Virus record (IMG/VR): IMGVR_UViG_3300031576_000034
Location: 1 to 64,000 of that record
Direction: 5' to 3' (one strand)
From: a virus
DNA length: 64,000 nucleotides
The notes under the pieces were generated by a model. It worked only from the letters and a program-made list of their open reading frames with translations, searched no databases and was not told where the DNA came from. Position numbers and translations under genes: made by a program. This document shows positions 34,663 through 42,399 of this stretch, in pieces (positions within the stretch are counted from its first letter, which is position 1; every line of letters begins with the position of its first letter).

Positions 34663-35135
34663 GCCGCGTCGTCACCTTCCGCGTCGAGGACCCCCTCTAC
34701 GCCCAGCTTCACGAATTCGCGCAGCGCTCGAGCCTCTCCGAAGGCCAGGCCGCGCGCTTTCTCACCGAGGTCGGCCTCGGCAAGACGCCGCAGGACGCCG
34801 CGATCTCGGTCTACATGCGGGCTCTGTCCGCCAGGCTCAAGGCGCCGATCCGCGCGGCTCTCAAGACCATCAAGTCGGATCTGGAGCGGTTCGCGAAAGC
34901 GTACGGTGGGGAGATGGAGTTCGAGCGAGTCGAGCCGAGGGAAGAAGAGATCCCGGAGGAGGAGACGATGACGCCAGAGGAAGCTGGGGAGTCCGGGATG
35001 TTCGATCAGGACGAGCCGGCGGCGGAAGAACGGGGAGAGTCGGGAGCGTTCGACAGGGAGCCGGAAGTTCCGGCTCCGCCCGCAGGACTCAGTGGAAAGA
35101 AGAGGCGGCGAGGTCGCCGAGGAGGCAAGCGATGA
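34659..35135 (+). CDS. ribbon-helix-helix-like protein with acidic then basic tail
   Basis: 158 residues. The first 40 (VVTFRVEDPLYAQLHEFAQR, then LSEGQAARFLTEVGL) fit a ribbon-helix-helix DNA-binding fold. A helical middle is followed by an acidic tail with an imperfect repeat (EAGESGMFDQDEP and ERGESGAFDREPE) and a very basic end, KKRRRGRRGGKR. DNA-binding regulator or DNA organiser; inferred from pattern only. Confidence 0.55.
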   Translation: MSRVVTFRVEDPLYAQLHEFAQRSSLSEGQAARFLTEVGLGKTPQDAAISVYMRALSARLKAPIRAALKTIKSDLERFAKAYGGEMEFERVEPREEEIPEEETMTPEEAGESGMFDQDEPAAEERGESGAFDREPEVPAPPAGLSGKKRRRGRRGGKR

Positions 35136-35398
35136 CGCTGTACTACGATACGACGCCCTCGTACCGGCCGACCATCCTTACGAGCATCACGAGCATGCAG
35201 ATGCACGCCGTCGCCCCCGACGACCTGCTCGCGCGAGCCCGCGTCGAGGCCGCCCGCTACCGCGGCTGGAAGCGGATCGGCCGCTTTGAGCGAGCCGAGG
35301 AGCACCGCCGGAAGGCGCGAGAGTTCGTCGAGGCCGTACCGGTGGAGACGAAGCACCTCGGGGCGCACAGCCGGATCCTCGCGGAGCTTTCCAAGTGA
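35132..35398 (+). CDS. small basic helical protein
   Basis: 88 residues, ATGA overlap with the previous gene. RARVEAARYRGWKRIGRFER and EHRRKAREFVEA form basic amphipathic helices. No family recognised. Confidence 0.55.
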   Translation: MTLYYDTTPSYRPTILTSITSMQMHAVAPDDLLARARVEAARYRGWKRIGRFERAEEHRRKAREFVEAVPVETKHLGAHSRILAELSK

Positions 35399-35874
35399 TC
35401 GTCGAGCCGCCGTGCCCATCATACATTTACCTGATCGACACCGATCAGTACGCTGGCAATTTCGAGCGCGAGGTCGTCGCGTACGCGACCGGGTGCGCGT
35501 CTTCAGAAGACAGGTACGCCGTTGTAGCCGGCCACTACCGCACTGCTTTCCCGGAAGACTACCGCGGCAGGTACAACAGCATCATGTACGACGTGGTCGC
35601 TGAGATGCCCGACTACCAAGGATTCATGTGCGTCGCCGGGATCGGTGGAACACCAGTGCAGGTCGGGCAGGAAACGCAGCATCGAAGCGTCGTCATCTAC
35701 CTCGTGCGGCGGCCTTCGGACGAGTTGCTTCGGCGCTGGCTCGATCGCGCGCGCGAATACCTCGACGATCCGCAGAAGTACGACAGCCACGAGTTCGTTC
35801 CACGTGCGACGGTGTTCGGCGCAAGACTTCTCCGTGTCGAGCGCGTGTTCCACCCGGAATGGGCCGCGGCATGA
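35395..35874 (+). CDS. hypothetical globular protein
   Basis: 159 residues from GTG. Contains YIYLIDTDQYAGNFEREVVA, FMCVAGIGGTPVQVG and VVIYLVRRPSDELLRRWLDR, consistent with an alpha/beta domain that strings beta strands with a helix pair. No catalytic motif seen. Confidence 0.6.
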   Translation: MIVEPPCPSYIYLIDTDQYAGNFEREVVAYATGCASSEDRYAVVAGHYRTAFPEDYRGRYNSIMYDVVAEMPDYQGFMCVAGIGGTPVQVGQETQHRSVVIYLVRRPSDELLRRWLDRAREYLDDPQKYDSHEFVPRATVFGARLLRVERVFHPEWAAA

Positions 35875-36068
35875 CCGAACACGAGTTCACCACCGAGCAC
35901 GTCTTCATGTGCCCCTTCTGCATGCTCGAGGTCCACATCGTTCGCGACGAGACGAACGAACCCGCGCTCATCCACGGGATGCCGCCGTGCAAGCGGTATC
36001 TCAACCTTGACGTGGTGGACTACATGCAGGCGGTCAACAGGGAGAAGGCCAAAACGGCGCCGTCGTGA
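35871..36068 (+). CDS. small zinc-binding-like protein
   Basis: 65 residues with FMCPFCMLEVHIV and a later PPCKRY, so at least three Cys plus His. Overlaps both neighbours by four bases. Its place directly before the sugar genes is probably positional only. Confidence 0.55.
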   Translation: MTEHEFTTEHVFMCPFCMLEVHIVRDETNEPALIHGMPPCKRYLNLDVVDYMQAVNREKAKTAPS

Positions 36069-36787
36069 AACGCATCCTCGTCACAGGCGGCCTCGGCTTC
36101 ATCGGTTCAGCCTTCCTGCGCCGCTTCGTCGTGGAGCGCCCGAACATCGCGTGGCTCAACGTGGACGCGATGACGTACTGCGCCGATCCGCGCCGCATCG
36201 ACGGCATCGACAAGCTCCCGTGCTACGGCGCGCGTTTCGTCGACATCTCTCGGTGGGAGGACGTAGCTCGGTTGGTTTCGTGGGCGCCGGACACGATCGT
36301 GCACTTCGCGGCCGAGACGCACGTGGACCGAAGCATCCTCGACCCGGAGGTCTTCACGCGGACCAACGTCGTAGGGACGCTCAACATGCCGATGGTGATC
36401 GAACGGTGCCTCACGCGGCAGCCGATCACGATCCACGGCGACGGCAAGAACCTTCGGGACTGGCTCCACGTCGAGGACCACGTCTCCGGGATCTGGACGA
36501 TCCTCGAGCGCGGCAAACTCGGCGAGTCGCACAACATCGGCGGCACCGAGGAAGTCAGCAACGAGGATGTCGTGAACGAGGTGTGCGCGTGCGTCGCCGA
36601 CACGCTCGACGCGCATGTCGACGACTTCCTCGCCCTCAAGACGTACGTGACGGACCGGCCCGGCAACGATCGGCGGTACGCCCTGGACACAACGAAGTTG
36701 CGCGCGCTAGGCTGGGCGCCGCGCAGAAGGTTCGACGAGGGCGTGGCAGAGGTTGTGGAGAGGGCGGTGCGTCGATGGAACCGGTGA
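36065..36787 (+). CDS. RmlB-like nucleotide-sugar dehydratase lacking the catalytic centre
   Basis: 240 residues, against about 340 for dTDP-glucose 4,6-dehydratase. The NAD-binding start (VTGGLGFIGSAFLRRF), the HFAAETHVDRSI segment and TNVVGTLN are present. The chain then jumps to MPMVIERCL and IHGDGKNLRDWLHVEDHVSG, which in RmlB lie about 90 residues later. The missing part normally carries the STDEVYG motif and the YxxxK pair, so the protein should not catalyse dehydration. The join is in frame and the flanks are intact. A regulatory or structural role, or a recent deletion, are options. Confidence 0.75.
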   Translation: MKRILVTGGLGFIGSAFLRRFVVERPNIAWLNVDAMTYCADPRRIDGIDKLPCYGARFVDISRWEDVARLVSWAPDTIVHFAAETHVDRSILDPEVFTRTNVVGTLNMPMVIERCLTRQPITIHGDGKNLRDWLHVEDHVSGIWTILERGKLGESHNIGGTEEVSNEDVVNEVCACVADTLDAHVDDFLALKTYVTDRPGNDRRYALDTTKLRALGWAPRRRFDEGVAEVVERAVRRWNR

Positions 36788-37293
36788 AGTTCCGGCTCGA
36801 GCGGCACCGAGACGAACGCGGGCTCTTCGTCGAGCTGGCGCATCTTGGGCGGTCGATTCCGGGCTGCTCCGGGGCCCCCTTGGAGTACCCGGTCTTCGAG
36901 CAGTGGAATTGCTCGATGTCGCACGCCAGCGTCTTCCGTGGCCTCCACTTCCAAGCCCACCCTCACGCCCAAACCAAGCTCATCACCCTCCTCTCCGGCG
37001 GCATCACCGACTGCTGCCTCGACATCCGCCCTGGCCCGACGTTCGGCCAGCTTCACAAGTTCGTTCTCGAGGTGTTCGAGGGCGTCTTCGTTCCGCCGGG
37101 CTTCGCCCACGGTTTCTACGCATTCAACGCGTCCGTCGTCGTCTACGGGTGTTCGCCGGCTCGTGTCGAAGCCGCGGAGCGCACGATCGCGCCGCCGTTC
37201 AGCGTGCTAACCGCGACGCAGTCGTTGCGGGATCGCGGTGCGCCGGCGCTCGAGGAGTTCGCGGCGAAGTACCCGGAGGAGTTGCCACGATGA
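36775..37293 (+). CDS. rmlC: dTDP-4-dehydrorhamnose 3,5-epimerase-like protein
   Basis: 172 residues, near family length. DERGLFVE, SVFRGLHFQAHPHAQTKL (catalytic His), DIRPGPTFGQLHKFVLEV and VPPGFAHGFYAF follow RmlC. It acts on dTDP-4-keto-6-deoxy sugars. Residues 23-37 are encoded by an inverted copy of the dispersed 40-bp element, between the substrate strand and the QWNCSMS segment, apparently in frame. The ATG lies inside the 3' end of the RmlB-like gene. Confidence 0.85.
   Translation: MEPVKFRLERHRDERGLFVELAHLGRSIPGCSGAPLEYPVFEQWNCSMSHASVFRGLHFQAHPHAQTKLITLLSGGITDCCLDIRPGPTFGQLHKFVLEVFEGVFVPPGFAHGFYAFNASVVVYGCSPARVEAAERTIAPPFSVLTATQSLRDRGAPALEEFAAKYPEELPR
36844..36885 (-). repeat. dispersed 40-bp element, copy F (inside the rmlC-like gene)
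   Basis: On the minus strand it reads CCAAGGGGGCCCCGGAGCAG and then GGAATCGACCGCCCAAG, matching the consensus with a few changes. It is the only copy within the body of a recognised gene and encodes the loop LGRSIPGCSGAPLE. It may be an insertion tolerated in frame. Confidence 0.65.
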
Positions 37294-37556
37294 GCGGCGG
37301 AGCCCTCGACTACGCCTACCAACACGTCGAAGCCGCGGCACGGTTGGTCCAGCAGATCGGTGAACGCGGCGAGGACCTGACGGATGCGCAGCGCGCCAAG
37401 TACGTGGCGTTCGCGGCGCATATCGACCTCGTCGCCGCGGCGTTGCACGACATCGAGTGGGTCGCGTCGGCCGACATGGGGCCGGGGGACGAGATCGCGG
37501 CCATCGACGCCTGCTTCACCGGAACGGACGCGGCGCGCGAAGGGGGCCCGAAGTAG
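37290..37556 (+). CDS. small helical protein ending in the dispersed element
   Basis: 88 residues. Helices such as YQHVEAAARLVQQIGERGED and HIDLVAAALHDIEWV. The last codons (EGGPK) are contributed by copy B of the dispersed element. ATGA overlap with the rmlC-like gene. Function unknown. Confidence 0.6.
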   Translation: MSGGALDYAYQHVEAAARLVQQIGERGEDLTDAQRAKYVAFAAHIDLVAAALHDIEWVASADMGPGDEIAAIDACFTGTDAAREGGPK

Positions 37557-37578
37557 TCGGAATCGACCACCCAAGGAG
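37539..37578 (+). repeat. dispersed 40-bp element, copy B
   Basis: It begins GAAGGGGGCCCGAAG and ends CGACCACCCAAGGAG. It covers the 3' end of the preceding gene and the start of a 150-base gap. The inner part can fold: on the reverse strand GTGGTCG-ATTC-CGACTAC makes a 7-bp stem. No start codon follows the AAGGAG closely. Confidence 0.8.
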
Positions 37579-37710
37579 TCGGGCCGAGCCGCCCAGGCGC
37601 ACGCCACCCGGTGTGTTGGGTGCGAGGGGACGAAGCACCCAGACGGCTCAACCCGCGACAGGATCGGCGATCATGGCGGAAAGCGCAAGGGATGTGGTAC
37701 TGTGCCCTAC

Positions 37711-38046
37711 ATGGCGTTCGTCAACTACGGTCCCGCCCCGCTCACCTACCGCGACCAGCAGGGGTTCGAGCATCCCGCGACGAACAACGGCCTCAAGCGC
37801 TGGGAGAACATGCTCGCGGCGCAGGGCCTCAACGGGCTCGGCTACGCCCCCGGCGAGACGCCCACGTGGCTTCGTGTCGGCTGGGGCGTCCTCGCGACGG
37901 CTTCGATGGCGGCGAGCGCCTACCACGGCTACAAGCGCAATGGCAAGGTCGGTTGGGCGATCTGGTGGGGGGCGATGGGGTTCCTCTTTCCCGTGATCAC
38001 GCCGACCATCGCGCTGGCGCAGGGATTCGCGCGTCGAAAGAAGTAG
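37711..38046 (+). CDS. virion-type membrane protein
   Basis: 111 residues. A polar N-terminus (FVNYGPAPLTYRDQQGFEHP) precedes two hydrophobic segments (GWGVLATASMAASAYHGY and AIWWGAMGFLFPVITPTIALA) and the basic tip RRKK. The resemblance in layout to the minus-strand virion cluster suggests a second group of particle membrane proteins here. Confidence 0.6.
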   Translation: MAFVNYGPAPLTYRDQQGFEHPATNNGLKRWENMLAAQGLNGLGYAPGETPTWLRVGWGVLATASMAASAYHGYKRNGKVGWAIWWGAMGFLFPVITPTIALAQGFARRKK

Positions 38047-38427
38047 ATGTTGATCCAGCCGAAAACGTGTCGGTGCGGCGAAGCGTTCACGCCTTGGCGC
38101 GAAACGCAAACGCACTGCTCGACAGCGTGCTACCACCTTCGCGCGGAGACACTCCAAGGACCCGTCGCTCCGCTCGCTTCTACTCCGACGAGTGCGGCGG
38201 CTACTTCACCGCCCGCTTCCGCGACGCGCGCTACACGGGCGAGTGCGGCGGCAAGAGTGCGTACAACATCGAGGTCGCTGGTGTGGTCGCCCGACGCGCC
38301 GCTCTGCGCCGCCTCGGACACGAAGGCACGCATCGTCGAAGACATCCAGGGCTTCTTCGAGTACGAGCGGTGCGGGCAGGGTCGGCTCGACGGGCTGAAG
38401 AAGCGCAAGCGTCGCCGGAGCAAGTGA
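38047..38427 (+). CDS. zinc-finger-like protein with two apparent compensating frameshifts
   Basis: The frame is open for 126 residues. Its beginning (CRCGEAFTPWRETQTHCSTAC, a C-x-C...C-x3-C finger) and end (ARIVEDIQGFFEYERCGQG, basic tail) look real. Between about 38150 and 38275 the convincing coding frame is a different one (RFYSDECGGYFTARFRDARY), with almost every third base G or C. Two indels that cancel, in nature or in assembly, or overprinting, would explain it. Confidence 0.45.
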   Translation: MLIQPKTCRCGEAFTPWRETQTHCSTACYHLRAETLQGPVAPLASTPTSAAATSPPASATRATRASAAARVRTTSRSLVWSPDAPLCAASDTKARIVEDIQGFFEYERCGQGRLDGLKKRKRRRSK

Positions 38428-38609
38428 TGGCGCACAAGACCTGCAAGCACCTGTGGGAGACGTTGCGCGACCGACGCCGCGTGCGGCTCTGCCTCACGCC
38501 GAAGGCCGCCCGTGCGCTCGCCAAGCGGACCGGGCGCGCGGTTGTGCGTGTGACGCCATCGGTAGACACGCACTGGGACGAAACGCGCGCCGCGCGGAGC
38601 CGCGCGTGA
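38427..38609 (+). CDS. 60-residue basic protein
   Basis: MAHKTCKHLWETLRDRRRVR and an Ala/Arg/Lys helix (PKAARALAKRTGRAVVRV). Two Cys. It starts at the base shared with the previous stop (TGATG). Similar in charge to the small basic virion proteins at 3.6-4.4 kb. Confidence 0.55.
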   Translation: MAHKTCKHLWETLRDRRRVRLCLTPKAARALAKRTGRAVVRVTPSVDTHWDETRAARSRA

Positions 38610-38860
38610 TGTCCTGCTCCACCCGCACCTCCATCCAGACCGTCCTCTTCGACCGCTCCGTCTTCCGGTCGAAGAAGGCGATCCGCGCCTTCCTCCGCCG
38701 CAACAAGTTCCGCACGAGTCTCGACTGCAACGACAAGACGTGTCGCGCTCGCCAGCTCGCCCCCTCGCGATTCTGCAAGGGCACGTTCAGAACGATCCAG
38801 CTTCGGAAGAAGGGCGCGGGCGGAGTCAAGGCCGTGATCGGAAAGCGCAGGGCGGCGTGA
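38609..38860 (+). CDS. 83-residue basic Cys protein
   Basis: SVFRSKKAIRAFLRRNKFR followed by CNDKTCRARQ and SRFCKGTFRTIQLRKKG. Four Cys and about 30 % basic residues; resembles the Lys/Arg-rich Cys family of the left cluster in composition. Possible DNA-binding virion protein. Confidence 0.55.
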   Translation: MSCSTRTSIQTVLFDRSVFRSKKAIRAFLRRNKFRTSLDCNDKTCRARQLAPSRFCKGTFRTIQLRKKGAGGVKAVIGKRRAA

Positions 38861-39204
38861 ACTACACCTACAGCCAGGGCTTCTACACGCCCCCGCACAC
38901 CCCCCGCCGCCCCGGCTTTTACGGCGCCGTCCCGGTCGACAACGGCTCCCCTCCGTCGACCTACGCCGTCGCAGGCGTCCTGAACAAGGAGCCGGGCTCG
39001 ATGGCCCGCCTCGTCGGCGTGACGGCGATCCGCTCCATCTGCATCGCCCCCGGGATCTGGATCGTGACCAAGCTCGTCGCTCCCGAGGTCTCGACGTGGA
39101 AGGTGCTGCTCATCTCGCTCGGGGGGTCGGCGACGATCTCGATCGGGATGCTGATGTGGTACTGGCTGCGAATGCGCGGCGAGCAGACGACGGGGGTCGC
39201 ATGA
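38857..39204 (+). CDS. two-helix membrane protein
   Basis: 115 residues from GTG. A polar Tyr/Pro-rich N-terminus, then membrane segments near 55-75 (TAIRSICIAPGIWIVTKLV) and 82-104 (VLLISLGGSATISIGMLMWY). Virion or lysis membrane protein; it lies two genes before the amidase. Confidence 0.6.
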   Translation: MNYTYSQGFYTPPHTPRRPGFYGAVPVDNGSPPSTYAVAGVLNKEPGSMARLVGVTAIRSICIAPGIWIVTKLVAPEVSTWKVLLISLGGSATISIGMLMWYWLRMRGEQTTGVA

Positions 39205-39464
39205 AGAAGCAAAAGATTCCTGTGGTGGTTCGCGTCGGCCCCGGCAAAGACGTGTTTGCGGTCCTACCTTCGATCGAAGCGAGTCGCGGGCGTTTCACGT
39301 GCTACTCGCACGCGGATCAGCACGGCGAATGCGATTCCGGGTATGTCAAGCGCGCGCGCCCTGCGACGGCTGCGGAAGCAGCGCCGCTGCTTCGTGAGTT
39401 GCGGCGACGCTACGCGTCCGCTGGACGCGTCGTGTCGGGGCGTCGCTTGCCGCGGCGACATTGA
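39201..39464 (+). CDS. small basic protein
   Basis: 87 residues starting MKKQKIPVVVRVGPGKDVFA. CYSHADQHGEC suggests a small metal site; the C-terminus is Arg-rich (LRELRRRYASAGRVVSGRR). ATGA overlap with the membrane protein gene. Confidence 0.55.
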   Translation: MKKQKIPVVVRVGPGKDVFAVLPSIEASRGRFTCYSHADQHGECDSGYVKRARPATAAEAAPLLRELRRRYASAGRVVSGRRLPRRH

Positions 39465-39467
39465 TAG

Positions 39468-40355
39468 ATGCTCCCCGAAGGTGCAAAGTTCGAGGCCGAC
39501 CTCGGCGACACCGTCATCTACGACGTGGCGCACCTCCTGCCTCGCCACGCCTTCAAGCGGTACGAGAATCGCTCCGTCTCCGAGATCGACCGCATCCTCA
39601 TCCACAAGTCCGGCGCGAACGGACCTCCGGGCTACCGCGGCGCCGAAGGCATGGCCCGCTTCTGCGTCGACCACCGAGGTTGGCCCGGAGCGGCCTACCA
39701 CTTCTGGCTTTCGCAGGTTCCCGACAAGGACAACGCCGGCAAGCTCGTCATTTACCGCTGCAACGCGACCTCGACGCGCAGCTACCACACCGGCAAGCTC
39801 TGCAACCGCTTCGGGATCTCGATCGCGTTCCAGGGCAACTTCGAGGGCGACGGCGATCTCATCTCGGAGGGCTTGAAGCCGACCGACGCGCAGATGGTGA
39901 TGGCCGAGCTGCTCGTCTCCTGGCTTCGCGGGCAGCACCAGATCGTCTTCGGGAAGCTTGGGCCTGACGACGACTGGGGCCTCTCGGGGCACTGGGAGTG
40001 GGGCAAGCCCGTCTGCCCCGGCGACTTCCTTCGCGCCTGGGTCATGCGCAAGCGCGGCGATGTCGCGCGCGACCCCGCCGTCGCAATCCCATCCTCGCAC
40101 GAGGTCGACCCGCGCCGTTTCACCGCCCGCCAACTCCAGCAAGCGCTCGCCCTGCTTGGCCACAACCCCGGGCAGGTCGACGGAGTCCACGGCTACCAGA
40201 CTCGCGCCGCGCTCGAGGACTTCCAGAAGGGCTCTGGGCTTGTGCAGGACGGCGTGTACGGGCCCAAGACGGCCAACGCGATGCTTGCGGCGCTGCGGGC
40301 TCGGGGGCTTGCCGATGCGGGCCTCTTCGACGATCATGCGGCGAGGATCCAATGA
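39468..40355 (+). CDS. N-acetylmuramoyl-L-alanine amidase with peptidoglycan-binding domain
   Basis: 295 residues. Residues about 35-200 form an Amidase_2-type domain: ILIHKSG (zinc His), AYHFWLS, CNRFGISIAFQGNFEG and GHWEWGKPVCPG (His and Cys near the zinc site). Residues 215-285 are PG_binding_1 (LQQALALLGHNPGQVDG, YGPKTANAML). This is the likely endolysin, cutting the stem peptide from MurNAc. No signal peptide, so a holin or membrane lesion is needed; small membrane proteins surround it. Confidence 0.88.
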   Translation: MLPEGAKFEADLGDTVIYDVAHLLPRHAFKRYENRSVSEIDRILIHKSGANGPPGYRGAEGMARFCVDHRGWPGAAYHFWLSQVPDKDNAGKLVIYRCNATSTRSYHTGKLCNRFGISIAFQGNFEGDGDLISEGLKPTDAQMVMAELLVSWLRGQHQIVFGKLGPDDDWGLSGHWEWGKPVCPGDFLRAWVMRKRGDVARDPAVAIPSSHEVDPRRFTARQLQQALALLGHNPGQVDGVHGYQTRAALEDFQKGSGLVQDGVYGPKTANAMLAALRARGLADAGLFDDHAARIQ

Positions 40356-40624
40356 AAGGCCCTGTCCGACTCACGAAGCGGGATCGCGGTCGACTTCGGC
40401 GCGCGGCCGAGTTGTACGACAAGGCTGCGCGTATTTCGCGGCGCTGCGCGGCGGGCGAGGGCTACGCGGAGTTTTCTGCGGAGCGAGCAACGCTCCTGCG
40501 GCGTGTTGCGCGCGAAAGCACCACGTTGCGGCTGAAGTTTCAAACCTCCGGTGCTGCCTACGTGCGCAAACAAGAATCGGCAGCGAGCGCCCAATTGCAC
40601 GGCGCGCGTCGGCGGTGCGGCTGA
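40352..40624 (+). CDS. small basic helical protein
   Basis: 90 residues. TKRDRGRLRRAAELYDKAA and an Arg-rich helical remainder with two Cys. ATGA overlap with the amidase. No family recognised; could be a lysis accessory factor. Confidence 0.5.
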   Translation: MKGPVRLTKRDRGRLRRAAELYDKAARISRRCAAGEGYAEFSAERATLLRRVARESTTLRLKFQTSGAAYVRKQESAASAQLHGARRRCG

Positions 40625-40875
40625 TGAACGCGTGGCAAGCAGCCGGCCTCGGCCTCCTTGGCGGTCTCACCGTCACGGGCCTCTTCTTCCTCTTCGGGCA
40701 GTCGAGGGTGGATACGGCCTTGGAGAACACGATGCGGGCGACGATCGATCGCGAGGTTCCGCCTCGTGTCCGGGCGGAGCTGGACGCGAAATTCGCGGAG
40801 TTGGGGATCGATCGGACGACGGGGACGAGGATCAACAGGTTGCTCGCGTCGATGGACCGGGCGGGGGTCCTGTGA
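40624..40875 (+). CDS. signal-anchor membrane protein
   Basis: 83 residues. The N-terminal membrane helix (AAGLGLLGGLTVTGLFFLF) is followed by a charged helical tail (RATIDREVPPRVRAELDAKF). One membrane span, N-terminal. Placed after the endolysin, so a holin or spanin-like role is possible. Confidence 0.6.
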   Translation: MNAWQAAGLGLLGGLTVTGLFFLFGQSRVDTALENTMRATIDREVPPRVRAELDAKFAELGIDRTTGTRINRLLASMDRAGVL

Positions 40876-41111
40876 AAGCACCGACGGCGATGAGGCCGGC
40901 AACCGCAGCCTTCGTCGGCGGCCTCACCGGAGCCCTCCTCGGCACGGCCGGCCTCCTCGTCTGGCGAGCCCTCCGCCTCGGCGCGATCGGGCAGGCATAC
41001 GTCGTGGAGGTCGCCGCTCGAACCGCGGACGAGCACGTGGCAAGCACGTACGGCCTCACGGCGGAGCGGATCCAGCGTCTCGAATCGTACGGACGCCTCT
41101 TGACGCGCTGA
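40872..41111 (+). CDS. signal-anchor membrane protein
   Basis: 79 residues from GTG. Membrane segment AAFVGGLTGALLGTAGLLVW, then a polar helix (TADEHVASTYGLTAERIQRL). It resembles its upstream neighbour in size and topology, and the pair may work together. Confidence 0.6.
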   Translation: MKAPTAMRPATAAFVGGLTGALLGTAGLLVWRALRLGAIGQAYVVEVAARTADEHVASTYGLTAERIQRLESYGRLLTR

Positions 41112-41146
41112 CGCCGCCTCGGGTACATCGTCCTCGGGTGCAGGAA

Positions 41147-41230
41147 ATGGATTCGGACTGGTTCGAGCTGCTCGTGATCAGCTTGTGCGTCGTGATGGCG
41201 CTGCCGTGGTTGCAGTGGTGCGCATCGTGA
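41147..41230 (+). CDS. 27-residue single-span micropeptide
   Basis: MDSDWFELLVISLCVVMALP and seven more residues: an acidic head and one membrane helix. GCAGGAA precedes the ATG and its stop overlaps the next start (GTGA). Size and coupling suggest a real membrane micropeptide. Confidence 0.45.
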   Translation: MDSDWFELLVISLCVVMALPWLQWCAS

Positions 41231-41868
41231 AGTCCATCTTCGCGACCATCTCCACCCTCGACCGAATGAAGCGATTTGGCGTGTGGCACGATCAGCAGAT
41301 CAACAAGGCGCGGCCTGGCATTCTGTACTTGCCGGATGCAGCGGACGCCACGCTTGGGGCGCGACGTGAGCGCGCGCGCATCGACATCCTGAAAACGACA
41401 GCGTGGGACACGCTCATCTGGCTTGACGACGACGACTACCTGCACCCCGATCGCGTCGCGAGGCAAGTGAAGTTGCTCGAAGAGCATCCCGAGGCGCCCT
41501 ACACCGCCTTCACGGCCGCCCACTTCCTCGACATGAAGACGCGTCGCCTCTGCCCGTTCGAGTCCGGCGGCGCCGCCCCGCTCGCCCTCACGATGCTCCG
41601 CAGGCACGTCGTGGAGGCGATCAGCTTCGATACGAGCCTCGACTACGGCGAGGACACTCGGTACATGATGCTCGTCGAGTCCAAATTCGGGCCCGGCCTC
41701 CGCGTTCACGATCCGTACATGACCGTCTTCGGCTGCCATCCGTACAACGTCTCCCGCGAAGCCAGGGCGGGGCTGCCGTTCACGATCCCGCTCGACGAGT
41801 TGCGCGGTCCGCTCGGCTGGACGATGGAGGACGACGCGGCGCTCGATGCGCTCGTCGCCGGGTTCTGA
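41227..41868 (+). CDS. GT-A type glycosyltransferase
   Basis: 213 residues from GTG 41227. TLIWLDDDDYLHPDRVARQV contains the D-x-D metal motif of family 2-like transferases, followed by EEHPEAPYTAF and a conserved-looking YGEDTRYMM acceptor segment. The N-terminal fold is shorter than usual. First glycosyltransferase of the glycan block. Confidence 0.7.
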   Translation: MKSIFATISTLDRMKRFGVWHDQQINKARPGILYLPDAADATLGARRERARIDILKTTAWDTLIWLDDDDYLHPDRVARQVKLLEEHPEAPYTAFTAAHFLDMKTRRLCPFESGGAAPLALTMLRRHVVEAISFDTSLDYGEDTRYMMLVESKFGPGLRVHDPYMTVFGCHPYNVSREARAGLPFTIPLDELRGPLGWTMEDDAALDALVAGF

Positions 41869-42173
41869 TGCCGCGCGTCTGGAACAAACACACCGAAGCA
41901 CCCCCGGCCGACGCTGTGTACGTCGGGCGACCAACTGCGTTTGGCAACCCGTTCTCGCACATGACTGGGACGCTCGCAGCGCACCGCGTGCGCACGCGGC
42001 ACGAAGCGATCGTCGCATTCGAGCGTTGGTTTGTTGCGCAGCCCGCGCTCATCGAACGTGCGAAGTTGGAACTGCGCGGCAAGGATCTCGTGTGTTGGTG
42101 CGCACCGCTGCCATGCCACGCAGCGGTGCTCCTGCGTATCGCGAACAGCGTCGAGGCGGACAAGGCTGTGTGA
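41868..42173 (+). CDS. DUF4326 family protein
   Basis: 101 residues. VYVGRPTAFGNPFSHM and DLVCWCAPLPCHAAVLL are signature segments of DUF4326, a small domain common in phages with unknown function. Inserted within the glycan block; it shares a base with the previous stop (TGATG). Confidence 0.85.
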   Translation: MPRVWNKHTEAPPADAVYVGRPTAFGNPFSHMTGTLAAHRVRTRHEAIVAFERWFVAQPALIERAKLELRGKDLVCWCAPLPCHAAVLLRIANSVEADKAV

Positions 42174-42192
42174 TGTACCGAGACGGGTTCTG

Positions 42193-42399
42193 ATGCCTGC
42201 GGTGTGCGAGGGCTGTGGAGACACGGCCGAGTGCGTTATCGACCTGACGGCGATGCCGTGCACGGCGGACAATTCGCCGCTGCACATCGCGGCCTGGGAT
42301 GGCACGCATCGTTTACCGCTCTGCGAGTCCTGTCGAGAACAAGCCGTCCACGCGTTACAGTGTCCGCTTGACCTGGAAGACGGAGAGGAAGACGAGTGA
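42193..42399 (+). CDS. small zinc-ribbon-like protein
   Basis: 68 residues. CEGCGDTAEC and LCESCREQ provide two Cys pairs. The acidic tail (DLEDGEEDE) ends one base into the next gene's start. Function unknown. Confidence 0.55.
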   Translation: MPAVCEGCGDTAECVIDLTAMPCTADNSPLHIAAWDGTHRLPLCESCREQAVHALQCPLDLEDGEEDE

